From assembly GCA_017527435.1 (NCBI GenBank), contig JAFXQB010000001.1, forward strand, positions 192,696 to 256,695: a DNA stretch of 64,000 bases. The letters are read 5' to 3'. Positions 19,246 to 27,965 of this stretch are shown here, one piece after another. Numbering within the stretch: the stretch's first letter is position 1; each line of letters starts with the position of its first letter. A program made the position numbers and the translations under genes. Below the pieces are notes generated by a model. It had not been told where the DNA came from. It worked only from the letters and a program-made list of their open reading frames with translations, and did no database searches. The stretch is from Salinivirgaceae bacterium. GTDB taxonomy: Bacteria; Bacteroidota; Bacteroidia; Bacteroidales; SZUA-534.

Positions 19246-20658
19246 ATGAAACACATCTTGACAATGGGGCTCGCAGCGTTGCTTGTACAAGGCGTCTCGG
19301 CCCAAAACCCGATTATCCGCGACCAATTCTCGGCCGACCCGACGGCGCGCGTCTTCAACGGAAAGGTTTATCTTTTCCCGTCGCACGACATCTCGCCGCT
19401 TTCGGCCTACGACTATCCGCGCAAAGACTGGTTCTGTATGAACGACTATCACGTCTTCTCGTCGGAAAACCTGACCGACTGGACCGACCACGGCGTGATT
19501 CTCGACCAAAAAAACGTGCCTTGGGGCAACCCGACGGCTTATAGTATGTGGGCGCCCGACTGCGTTCAGGGAAAAGACGGCAAGTACTACTTCTACTACC
19601 CCAACGCATCGAAACAGGGCCGCGGATTCGGCATTGGCGTGGCTGTGGCCGACAAACCCGAAGGACCATACAAACCGTTTGAAAAGCCCATTGAAGGCGT
19701 CAACGGAATTGACCCGTGCGTGCTTCAGGCAAGCGACGGCAACAACTATCTGTTCTGGGGTGCTGGCAACTGCGCCAAGTTGAAAGACAATATGATAGAG
19801 TTGGCCGACGACAATCCGAAAGACACTGTGAAATGGGGACCGCGCTCATTTGTTATGACAGGCGTGAACTGCTTGAAAGGTCTGCCATCGCGCCAAGCGG
19901 AAGGCCCGTTCGCGTTTGAGTACAACGGCAACTACTATCTGACCTACCCGTACGTGGTGAAAAACCGCGAAGCGCTCGGCTACGCAATGAGCAAGAACCC
20001 AATGGGCCCCTACGAGTACAAAGGCCTTATTATGGAAGAGCGCGACGACTGCTGGACCAACCACCATTCAATCATCAACTTCAAGGGCCAATGGTATCTG
20101 TTCTATCACTACAACTACCTGTCGCCCAACTTCGACAAGAACCGCTCGGCCTGCATCGATAAACTGGAATTCAACCCCGACGGCACCATTAAGCCCGTTA
20201 CAATGACGGTGCGCGGCGTGGGCATCACCAAGGCAACCGACAAGATTCAGATTGACCGCTACAGCAAAATCAGCGACGGCGTGAAAGTGGATTTTGTGTA
20301 TGCCAACGACCCCGACACCACCAAACGCTTCGAAGGCTGGGAAGCCATTTTCAGCAAAAAAGGCGACTGGGTTGAGTATGACGACGTTGATTTCGGGCAG
20401 AACGACAACCTGGCAAGTTTTGCCATAAAAGCCAAATTCAATACCGCAAAGAAAACCATCGTCCGTGTGCACGTCGATAGCCAAACAGGTCCTGTTGTGG
20501 GCGAGTTCTCGACTGTGAAATTCCCTGTCGGAATCGAGACAAGCGGCTCGTTGAAGATTACTAGCACAAAGACAAAGAATCCGAAAGGCGTTCACAATGT
20601 GTTTGTGGAACTGGTTGAAGGTGAGAATGTTGCCATCGACTGGATTAGTTTTGAGTAG
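19246..20658 (+). CDS. Glycoside hydrolase family 43 with C-terminal CBM6-like domain
   Basis: Exported glycosidase of 470 residues, probably an alpha-L-arabinofuranosidase or beta-xylosidase. Signal peptide MKHILTMGLAALLVQGVSA. The five-bladed propeller carries the three GH43 acids: base Asp31 (SADPTARVF), pKa modulator Asp156 (GIDPCVL) and general acid Glu219 (QAEGPFAFEYNGNYYL). From about 340 to the end is a CBM6-like beta-sandwich (WEAIFSKKGDWVEYDDVDFG, VFVELVEGENVAIDWISFE). Together with the GH127 196 bp downstream it suggests arabinose release from a plant glycan. The subfamily, and so the exact bond cut, cannot be read by eye. A terminator follows. Confidence 0.93.
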   Translation: MKHILTMGLAALLVQGVSAQNPIIRDQFSADPTARVFNGKVYLFPSHDISPLSAYDYPRKDWFCMNDYHVFSSENLTDWTDHGVILDQKNVPWGNPTAYSMWAPDCVQGKDGKYYFYYPNASKQGRGFGIGVAVADKPEGPYKPFEKPIEGVNGIDPCVLQASDGNNYLFWGAGNCAKLKDNMIELADDNPKDTVKWGPRSFVMTGVNCLKGLPSRQAEGPFAFEYNGNYYLTYPYVVKNREALGYAMSKNPMGPYEYKGLIMEERDDCWTNHHSIINFKGQWYLFYHYNYLSPNFDKNRSACIDKLEFNPDGTIKPVTMTVRGVGITKATDKIQIDRYSKISDGVKVDFVYANDPDTTKRFEGWEAIFSKKGDWVEYDDVDFGQNDNLASFAIKAKFNTAKKTIVRVHVDSQTGPVVGEFSTVKFPVGIETSGSLKITSTKTKNPKGVHNVFVELVEGENVAIDWISFE

Positions 20659-20679
20659 AACCACATTTGTAATAACCGG

Positions 20680-20713
20680 AAAGCGGGGTTGCTTGGGCAG
20701 TCCCGCTTTTTTT
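20680..20713 (+). terminator. Rho-independent terminator after the GH43 gene
   Basis: Stem AAAGCGGG/CCCGCTTT around a 14-nt loop, followed by T4. Confidence 0.85.
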
Positions 20714-20854
20714 ATGCACCGCACAATATTTCAGCACCATCGAATAAAATATTCATATATTTATAGCAACGAAAAAAAACATTTCGTTAAAGCGATATTT
20801 AATTCAATATCAATATTTTAAGAATAGTAAAAATTACTTTTAAAACTTCATTCT

Positions 20855-23239
20855 ATGAAAGCCTTCACATTCGCAGCAGCCGTAAGTGCCTTATTGCTTG
20901 TGGGTTGCAACTCAAATCAGACAAAAACAACTCTGCCTGCCAACGAATTCGCCTTGAGCGATGTGCAACTGCTCGACGGGCCGCTGAAAGACGCCCGCGA
21001 CCTTAATATCAAGGTGCTGCTCGATTACGATGTTGACCGACTGCTGGCGCCGTTCCGCAAGGAAGCCGGGCTTGAGCCGAAGGCCGAGTCGTTCCCGTGC
21101 TGGATTGGTCTCGACGGCCACGTTGGCGGCCACTATCTGTCGGCAATGGCAATCAACTATGCCGCCACCGGCAACGCCGAATGCAAACGGCGGATGGAAT
21201 ATATGCTGTCGGAACTCAAAGAGTGTCAGGAAGCTGGCGCGAAGAACAACCCCGAATGGGGCGTCGGCTACCTTGGCGGAATGCCCGAGAGCGCAAAGGT
21301 CTGGACTGCCTTCAAGAAAGGCGATTTCGGGCCGTACTGGGGCGCTTGGGCACCGTTCTACAACATTCACAAAATGTTTGCCGGCCTGCGCGATGCCTGG
21401 AACTACTGCGGCAACACCGATGCCCGCGATATGTTCCTGAAATACTGCGACTGGTGCGTCAACCTTTGCGCCGACCTGACCGACGAGCAGATGGAACAGA
21501 TGATGGGCAACGAGTACGGCGGTATGAACGAAGTGCTGGCCGATGCCTACGAGCTGACCGGCGATGCCAAATATCTGGATTGCGCAAAACGCTTCTCGCA
21601 CAAGATGATACTGAATCCGCTGGTTGCCGGCGAAGACAAACTCGACAATCTGCACGCAAATACACAAATACCAAAAGTTATTGGTTTTGAGCGCATTGCA
21701 CAACTTTCGGGCGATGCCGACTACCAAAAGGCTTCGGAATTCTTCTGGCAGACAGTGGTTTACAACCGCTCACTGGCTTTTGGCGGCCACGGACGGCGCG
21801 AGCACTTTCCGTCGAAGGAAGCCTGCAACGACTTTGTGAACGACATTGACGGCCCCGAGTCGTGCAACTCGTATAATATGCTGAAACTCACCGAAGATTT
21901 GTTCACCGTTGAACCGCAGGCAAAATATGCAGACTACTACGAGCGCACAATGTTCAACCACATTCTGTCGACTCAGCACCCCGAACACGGTGGTTATGTG
22001 TACTTTACGTCGGCCCGTCCGCGCCACTACCGCGTTTACTCGGCGCCCAATATGGCAATGTGGTGCTGCGTGGGCACGGGAATGGAAAATCACGGAAAGT
22101 ACAACCAATTCATCTACACAAAGAACGATAACAAGCTGTATGTCAACTTGTTTGTAGCTTCTGAGCTTAATTGGAAAGAGCGTGGAATCAAACTTCGTCA
22201 AGAGACTGATTTCCCTTACAGCGAACAATCGAAAATAACTGTAACCGACTGCAAATCAGCATTCGACCTTATGTTGCGCTACCCCGAGTGGGTTGCCAAA
22301 GGCGAGTTCAAGGTGAGCCTGAACGGACAACCGGTTGAAATCAATGCCGAGCCATCGTCGTACGTGAGCATTAATGGTTTGAAAAAAGGTGATATTTTGG
22401 AAGTTGAGTTCCCAATGCACACCCACATTGAGCGTATGCCGAACGTGCCGCAGTACGTAGCGATTATGCACGGCCCGATTCTTTTGGGTATGAAAACCGG
22501 CACCGAAGATTTGGCTGGTCTGATTGCCGACGACGGCCGCTGGGGACAGTACGCAAGCGGTTCTCTGCAGCCGATTGACAAGGCGCCAATAATCATCGAT
22601 GACGACATTGAGAACATCGGCAACAAGCTGCAACCCATTGAAGGCAAGCCACTTCACTTCAAGTTGAACGCCCGTATGGAAAACCCGATTGACGGTGAGC
22701 TTGAGCCGTTCTTCGGAATCCACGATTCGCGCTATATGATTTATTGGCTGGCATTTAGCACAAACGGCTACAAATCGTACATCGACTCGCTGGCCAACAT
22801 CGAAAAAGAAAAAATCAAACTGAAACAACGCTCAACCGACTTTGTGGCGCCCGGCGAGCAGCAGCCCGAAACCGACCACGCTATGCAGGCCGAGAAATCG
22901 CACACGGGCAACACGCAGAACGTCTTCTTCCGCACGGCAAGCAACGGCGGTTTCTTCAGCTACGATATGGCCACCCAATCGCGCACCGACCTTTCGTTAT
23001 ACGTAAAATATTGGGGTGTAAACGATTGGGGCACAAAGATTTTCGATATTTATATCGATAACGAGAAACTGACCACCGTGAACAACATAAAACGTTGGAA
23101 CACATCGCAATTCAAGACCGAAGAATACCCGATTCCGGCCTCAATGCTGAAGGGTAAAAAAAGCGTGCGCGTGAAATTCCAAACCAATCAGGGTACCGAA
23201 ATTGGCGGAATTTATGAAGTGAGACTGGTGAAGAAATAA
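20855..23239 (+). CDS. Glycoside hydrolase family 127, probable beta-L-arabinofuranosidase (lipoprotein)
   Basis: Lipoprotein of 794 residues (lipobox LLVGC, Cys18). The (alpha/alpha)6 barrel holds the zinc/cysteine centre of GH127: Glu335 and Cys337 in GPESCNSYN, and Cys404-Cys405 in WCCVGTGMENHGK. These match Glu338, Cys340, Cys417 and Cys418 of the Bifidobacterium enzyme HypBA1, where the first Cys of the pair is the nucleophile. A beta-sandwich follows to about 620, then an extra C-terminal domain (about 650-794) not found in the minimal enzyme. Expected reaction: release of beta-L-arabinofuranose, as on hydroxyproline-rich plant glycoproteins, though some GH127 members act on other sugars. 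Set off by terminators on both sides. Confidence 0.92.
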   Translation: MKAFTFAAAVSALLLVGCNSNQTKTTLPANEFALSDVQLLDGPLKDARDLNIKVLLDYDVDRLLAPFRKEAGLEPKAESFPCWIGLDGHVGGHYLSAMAINYAATGNAECKRRMEYMLSELKECQEAGAKNNPEWGVGYLGGMPESAKVWTAFKKGDFGPYWGAWAPFYNIHKMFAGLRDAWNYCGNTDARDMFLKYCDWCVNLCADLTDEQMEQMMGNEYGGMNEVLADAYELTGDAKYLDCAKRFSHKMILNPLVAGEDKLDNLHANTQIPKVIGFERIAQLSGDADYQKASEFFWQTVVYNRSLAFGGHGRREHFPSKEACNDFVNDIDGPESCNSYNMLKLTEDLFTVEPQAKYADYYERTMFNHILSTQHPEHGGYVYFTSARPRHYRVYSAPNMAMWCCVGTGMENHGKYNQFIYTKNDNKLYVNLFVASELNWKERGIKLRQETDFPYSEQSKITVTDCKSAFDLMLRYPEWVAKGEFKVSLNGQPVEINAEPSSYVSINGLKKGDILEVEFPMHTHIERMPNVPQYVAIMHGPILLGMKTGTEDLAGLIADDGRWGQYASGSLQPIDKAPIIIDDDIENIGNKLQPIEGKPLHFKLNARMENPIDGELEPFFGIHDSRYMIYWLAFSTNGYKSYIDSLANIEKEKIKLKQRSTDFVAPGEQQPETDHAMQAEKSHTGNTQNVFFRTASNGGFFSYDMATQSRTDLSLYVKYWGVNDWGTKIFDIYIDNEKLTTVNNIKRWNTSQFKTEEYPIPASMLKGKKSVRVKFQTNQGTEIGGIYEVRLVKK

Positions 23240-23264
23240 AGCGGGTGCGGCACTTGCAACAACA

Positions 23265-23303
23265 AAATCGGCAATTTACCCTAGCGCAAATTGCCGATTT
23301 TTT
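23265..23303. terminator. Bidirectional terminator between GH127 and the glycosyltransferase operon
   Basis: Perfect 13-bp stem AAATCGGCAATTT/AAATTGCCGATTT with A-rich and T-rich flanks, lying between convergent genes. Confidence 0.93.
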
Positions 23304-23318
23304 ATAACCTTCAAAAAG

Positions 23319-24503
23319 TCAGACTTCCGCCCTTTTTGCGCGTTCCCAGTTCACGCTCTGTGTATTGCGGCAGAACCGCCAGAACCCCATCCACATGGCC
23401 TTGTTGGCCAAATAGAAATAGTACGGAATGTAGAGCCAGCTGGCGCTGAGTTTGTGGTTTCGGAATGCAAATCCCGCAATGGTGGCAATGTAGAACAGCG
23501 CTTGCGCGATAAGCATCCAAGTGTATATATTACTGAGTGCGAAATTGTTAATAGCACTCAGGTATATGTTAATCGGTATTATCAGCACCATCGTCAATGG
23601 TACGGCAACCCAACGCAGAACCTTGTGCGACACGTATTGGAACGTGAGCATCGGGTGGCGGAAGAATTTGAACAGTCCGCCAAGCCGCAACATTGTTTGA
23701 ATACTTCCTGCTGCAATTCGCACTTTACGCTTCATCTCTTCGCCGATGTTGGCCGATGGCCGTTCAATAGCGCAGGCCAGGGGCGAGTAACCTATCTTGT
23801 AGCCTGTCAGCGCAATGCGAAGTGAGATTTCAAAGTCGTCGAGCAGAGTGTTGTCGCTGATGGGCTGATAAAGGCTCTTGCGCATTGCAAACAGCTCGCC
23901 AGCCGCGCCAATGGCCGTTCCAGCAATGGCATCGTTGCGTTTTATCCACGACTCGTAACGCCAATAGGCCCCTTCGCCCGACGAAGCGGCATTCTCGCGA
24001 CTGTCGCGGTTGATGCGTTTCTCGCCCGCCACGCAGCCGATGCGCGGATTTTCGAACAGGCGCACAATCTCGGTTACGCTCTCTGGCGAAAGCATAGTGT
24101 TGGCATCGGTAAATATCACAATATCAGTTTCGACAAACTCAAGACCACGTTTCATTGCATGAACTTTTCCGCGGCGTTCTGGTTCATAGAGCACCTTCAC
24201 ATCGGGGTGATTGGCAAGTAGTTGGTTGGTGTTATCGTCAGAGCCGTCGGTGACCCACACAAGGTGCAGATGGTCGGCAGGATAGTTCAGCGCATGTGAG
24301 TTGGCAATTTTATCATCAACAAACTGTTCTTCGTTAAACGCTGTCACAAAGAGAGTTACGTGTGGCAACGGCTCGGGCAGCGACGGCAGCGGCTCGTGTC
24401 GTTTGAGCCTTGCAATGGCGGCAATCAGCAGCGGATATATCGCATAGGCATAGACAGCCGTACCAATCAGAATCCAGAACAATATGGTCAGCGCTGTAGC
24501 CAT
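23319..24503 (-). CDS. Membrane-bound glycosyltransferase family 2
   Basis: Processive-type GT2 of 394 residues. One N-terminal membrane helix (ILFWILIGTAVYAYAIYPLL), then a cytosolic GT-A domain with VTAFNEE, the first nucleotide-binding motif WVTDGSDDNT, the metal-binding FTDANTM (DxD-like) and the catalytic LLDDFEISLR, followed by R/K-rich KRKVRIAAGS and three to four C-terminal membrane helices. It adds a sugar to an envelope polysaccharide or lipid carrier; donor and acceptor are unknown. It overlaps the 3' end of the next upstream glycosyltransferase gene by 16 bp, so the two are translated from one transcript. Confidence 0.9.
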   Translation of the reverse strand: MATALTILFWILIGTAVYAYAIYPLLIAAIARLKRHEPLPSLPEPLPHVTLFVTAFNEEQFVDDKIANSHALNYPADHLHLVWVTDGSDDNTNQLLANHPDVKVLYEPERRGKVHAMKRGLEFVETDIVIFTDANTMLSPESVTEIVRLFENPRIGCVAGEKRINRDSRENAASSGEGAYWRYESWIKRNDAIAGTAIGAAGELFAMRKSLYQPISDNTLLDDFEISLRIALTGYKIGYSPLACAIERPSANIGEEMKRKVRIAAGSIQTMLRLGGLFKFFRHPMLTFQYVSHKVLRWVAVPLTMVLIIPINIYLSAINNFALSNIYTWMLIAQALFYIATIAGFAFRNHKLSASWLYIPYYFYLANKAMWMGFWRFCRNTQSVNWERAKRAEV

Positions 24504-25687
24504 TGTTTGTAGAAATTATTCAATCCGCTTATAATCAGGCGGTTGTTGAAGTTGTCGTTTGTGAATGCGAATGCTTCGTCAGCAATTCTTTTTGTATAGT
24601 CGGCATCAGATATAACCTTCAGAATCAATGCCTTCATCTCGGCAGGATTGGCACCGATGAGAATCTGACGGCCATTTTCCGCGTCAATGCCTTCAGCGCC
24701 CACAGGCGTGGTGACCACGCAGCGAGAGTGCGCCATTGCTTCAATGATTTTAATTCGCATTCCGCTTCCCGACAGCAGCGGAACAACCATAATATTGTGC
24801 TGCTCAATGAATTCCTGCGCACTGGGCACTTGTCCGTCGAACACCACTGGATATTTTGCCAATTCACGTGCGAAACTGTCAGGCGCATTGCGGCCCGCAA
24901 TGTGGAACGCCCAGTCGGGATGCTGCTCTTGCACGCCAATCCAGACATTGCTGATAAACCACAGAACAGCTTCCTGGTTTGGTTCCCAATCGAGTGCACC
25001 AATGTAAAAGACTGATTTTCCGATGAGTGGTGCTTTGTATGCCACGAACTTTTGCGGCTCGATGCCTGTTGGCGCCACGTAGGTGCGATTGGGCTTGAAA
25101 GGCAATTGCGCCGCATCAGTTTTGGTTATTGGAACAAGGATGTCTATTTTACAGAGAGTCAGACGTTCAAGCCTGCCAATGCGGCGGCTGAGAATTTGCT
25201 TGTATAGTTTTCTCAATGGGTTGGTCTCGGTTTCGGCCATCCTTTCCCAAATCAGCCGCTCAACATTGTGCGCCCGTAGCGATATGGTTGATTTTGAGTA
25301 TTTTCTAATGGTGCTGATATAGCTTGTCAGATAAAGCCCTTCGAGCTGGACAATGTCGTAATTGTTTTGCAGCAACTCTTTCAGCTTCGTGTCGTACTCT
25401 TTCGAGACAAACCGCTCGGCATTGTAGGGAAGCCTTGAGAAAAACAGGTTTTTCAGCAGTCTGGCAATGCTGATTTCAGTGTCAATCCAGACTGAGTGCC
25501 AGTTGATATTCTGCTTAAGCTCGGCCGACAGTTTCTCTATCGGGAAATTATGCTTGTGAGTCTGCATTGCCAGCACATCAACGGTGTTGCCCTGCGCAGC
25601 CAGCCCCATAATCATATTGAGCGTGGCAATGGTGCCGCCATCGTTCGACGGGTAAGGCATCTTGTTGCATAGCACAAGTATGCGCAT
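24488..25687 (-). CDS. Glycosyltransferase, GT-B fold (family 4-like)
   Basis: Retaining-type glycosyltransferase of 399 residues. The N-terminal half starts MRILVLCNKMPYPSNDGG, with the glycine-rich acceptor loop. The C-terminal half has VFYIGALDWEPNQEAV and the nucleotide-sugar-binding LLSGSGMRIKIIEAMAHSRCVV, where the conserved Glu of the E-x7-E pattern precedes AMA. I place the start at 25687, where homologues begin. An in-frame ATG at 25717 would overlap the upstream permease gene by 14 bp and add ten residues (MQTIDNQQQP). It overlaps the GT2 gene downstream by 16 bp. Role in surface polysaccharide or O-antigen assembly is inferred. Confidence 0.88.
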   Translation of the reverse strand: MRILVLCNKMPYPSNDGGTIATLNMIMGLAAQGNTVDVLAMQTHKHNFPIEKLSAELKQNINWHSVWIDTEISIARLLKNLFFSRLPYNAERFVSKEYDTKLKELLQNNYDIVQLEGLYLTSYISTIRKYSKSTISLRAHNVERLIWERMAETETNPLRKLYKQILSRRIGRLERLTLCKIDILVPITKTDAAQLPFKPNRTYVAPTGIEPQKFVAYKAPLIGKSVFYIGALDWEPNQEAVLWFISNVWIGVQEQHPDWAFHIAGRNAPDSFARELAKYPVVFDGQVPSAQEFIEQHNIMVVPLLSGSGMRIKIIEAMAHSRCVVTTPVGAEGIDAENGRQILIGANPAEMKALILKVISDADYTKRIADEAFAFTNDNFNNRLIISGLNNFYKQWLQR

Positions 25688-25703
25688 TGGTTGCTGCTGA
25701 TTA

Positions 25704-27296
25704 TCAATTGTCTGCATCGCCGCTGTTTGAATTGAAGGAACTGAAAAGCGCTTGTTTGCGTCGTTCCAATTCTACTGCCAATTTGGCCTTTGCCTTCTTT
25801 TCTTCCGACATGAAGAAATTCACTATGGCGGCAAAGCGTTTGTTGGCCATCATTTTGTTAAACACCTTCCGGAAGAAATCGGTGTAGGTGCTGAGTTCAA
25901 GGAACGTGGCGTCCTTAACCGCCTTGTAGGTCAGAAACGCCCCCATCGGCATAAACACCATCGACGACAGCCACATACCCAGCCACGCCGGCCATGTGCC
26001 CATTTTGGCGGCTTTCTCACCACTGATGTTTATCACATAGTAAATCACGAAGAAAAGCACCGATATGACAATCGGTGTGCCGATGCCGCCCTTGCGAATT
26101 ATCGCGCCAAGCGGTGCGCCAATGAAGAAAAGCAGGATGCATGCTATTGATAGTGTGAACTTGCGGTGCCACTCAATCTCGTAGCGCTTGATAGTCTTCT
26201 TGCGGCTATACGATTCCGAAGCCGACTGCGAAATGAATGTCTTGGCTTCGCGCGCATTTTGCACGGCATAACTCAACACTCCGGCCATATCGCTCTGTGT
26301 AAATGTTGCGAACAATGAATCGATGTTGACTTCGCCTGATGTCTGCAGTTCGGTTTGCTGATACCACAGGCTGTCTTGACCGCGATAATCCATCTTATTG
26401 AAATAATGAGCGCGGGTCAGGTTGTTGTAATAGCCATTAGCCGTATTGTTGTAATTTTTTGTCAGTGAATCGGTTGTGTACTGCAACTGATTCAGGTTAA
26501 GCATGGCGAAGCTGTTTTTGTAAAGGGCTTCGTTTGAGCGTTCGAAATCCATTCCTGAAAGGTCGATCATAAAGCGTTCTTCCTGGAAACTGGTTGTGCG
26601 TTGCGGGTATTCCTTCTCGTTCCAGCGGCGGCGCTTTTCAACTTCTTCTACGTAGTTTATCCCACTGTAGAGCGTGATAACCATATAGCGCTTGTCGCTT
26701 GTAACAATCATCGTACCCGAGTCGGCCAGTGTCACATCGCGGTTGCCATTGTCTTCCGTATGGTTGTAAATCATTATGTCGTATAGCATTGGGCCCTTGC
26801 GGCTTTTGCGACCGACTTTTATACTGTAGTTGTCGATGGCGTCGCTGAATACACCTTCAGTAATTGAGATTTCGGGCTTCTGGCGTTTGATGTCATAAAG
26901 CAGCGTAGCCATTTTCAGATTGGTGTACGGCATAATGTTGTTTGAGAACAAGAATGCACAAATGCTGACGCCTACCACAAAGACAATCAATGGCCGCATG
27001 ATTTTCACAAGCGATATGCCTGCTGATTTTATGGCCATCAGTTCGTAGTGCTCGGCCAGGTTGCCGAAGGTCATAATCGAGCTTAAAAGAACAGCCAACG
27101 GCAGAGCCATAGGAACCAGACTGCTGCTTGCATACACCAGAAATTCGGTTATAACAGCAGCACCAAGCCCCTTGCCTACAATCTCATCAAGGTAGCGCCA
27201 AAGGAACTGCATCAGCAGAATAAACAGCGCTATGAAAAATGTCAGGACGAACGGCCCGATGTACGACTTCAATATGAATCTGTCTAACTTTTTCAC
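25704..27296 (-). CDS. LptF/LptG (YjgP/YjgQ) family lipopolysaccharide transport permease
   Basis: Inner-membrane component of the LPS export bridge, 530 residues from the start used here. N-terminal KKLDRFILKSYIGPFVLTFF is the family signature; three membrane helices follow, then a long periplasmic beta-jellyroll region (about 110-380), then three C-terminal helices (FTLSIACILLFFIGAPLGAI). The GTG at 27296 is preferred: an ATG 49 codons upstream (27443) adds a Thr/Lys-rich non-membrane stretch absent from the family. A coiled, charged tail after the last helix (MSEEKKAKAKLAVELERRK) is common in Bacteroidota homologues. It would work with an LptB ATPase such as the one at 52268. Confidence 0.9.
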   Translation of the reverse strand: MKKLDRFILKSYIGPFVLTFFIALFILLMQFLWRYLDEIVGKGLGAAVITEFLVYASSSLVPMALPLAVLLSSIMTFGNLAEHYELMAIKSAGISLVKIMRPLIVFVVGVSICAFLFSNNIMPYTNLKMATLLYDIKRQKPEISITEGVFSDAIDNYSIKVGRKSRKGPMLYDIMIYNHTEDNGNRDVTLADSGTMIVTSDKRYMVITLYSGINYVEEVEKRRRWNEKEYPQRTTSFQEERFMIDLSGMDFERSNEALYKNSFAMLNLNQLQYTTDSLTKNYNNTANGYYNNLTRAHYFNKMDYRGQDSLWYQQTELQTSGEVNIDSLFATFTQSDMAGVLSYAVQNAREAKTFISQSASESYSRKKTIKRYEIEWHRKFTLSIACILLFFIGAPLGAIIRKGGIGTPIVISVLFFVIYYVINISGEKAAKMGTWPAWLGMWLSSMVFMPMGAFLTYKAVKDATFLELSTYTDFFRKVFNKMMANKRFAAIVNFFMSEEKKAKAKLAVELERRKQALFSSFNSNSGDADN

Positions 27297-27482
27297 TTCG
27301 TGATGCTTAGGCGCGGTACTCGTTGCCCGCAAACAATCCGCAATATTACTTATTTTTGGGCGTAACTGCCGACTGATGGCAATAAAAGTTGCGGTTGTTT
27401 TTTTTGTAAACTCTTCGTCGTTTGGCTGATTCTGCGAATGCACCCGGACACAGTATTACTTGTCACTTTAACACATTTATTA

Positions 27483-27866
27483 TCAGGCCCCAAGAACTCG
27501 CTTCAGGTCAGAAATCTGGGCATCCCAAAGTTCCTTCATCTCTGTTGCTTCATCGGCATCGACAAAATCAGTGATTCTAAGCGCAAGGTCGTCTGTGAGT
27601 TCGGTGGTCGACAGGTTGAATTCAAAATATGATTCTTCGTCATCATCGTCAAGCCAATGAAATCTGGCGCTTCTTCCTTCTTTCACCGCCAGCTGCTCGG
27701 CGCTGCGCTCTTCACGGTCCCAGCGGAACGTGAAAATCTTATCCTTTTCGTTCACTTCGTCGGCAAACCATTCGTTAAGGCCGATTGCCGTGCTGAGCCG
27801 CGGAAACAGAACCTTCGACGAAGTGTTAAAGTGGTATTCGAGTTCCAATATCTCTTTTGCCATCAC
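27483..27866 (-). CDS. START-like (SRPBCC) domain protein
   Basis: Small cytosolic protein of 127 residues (an ATG one codon later is equally possible). FNTSSKVLFPRLSTAIGLNEWFADEV is the start of an AHSA1/START-like helix-grip fold, and DLALRITDFVDADE precedes the long C-terminal helix (WDAQISDLKRVLG). The family is conserved in Bacteroidota, where it is often near the LptF-type permease, and has no established function. Predicted to hold a hydrophobic ligand in its cavity, from the fold only. Confidence 0.8.
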   Translation of the reverse strand: MMAKEILELEYHFNTSSKVLFPRLSTAIGLNEWFADEVNEKDKIFTFRWDREERSAEQLAVKEGRSARFHWLDDDDEESYFEFNLSTTELTDDLALRITDFVDADEATEMKELWDAQISDLKRVLGA

Positions 27867-27965
27867 TATAGTGTTTTTTGTGTCAGAATGTGTGGCAATA
27901 TAGTCAAAAATGTTTAGAAAAAAGCTTATGTCGGCATTGCGCCTAAATTGTTATCAACTTTTTGT

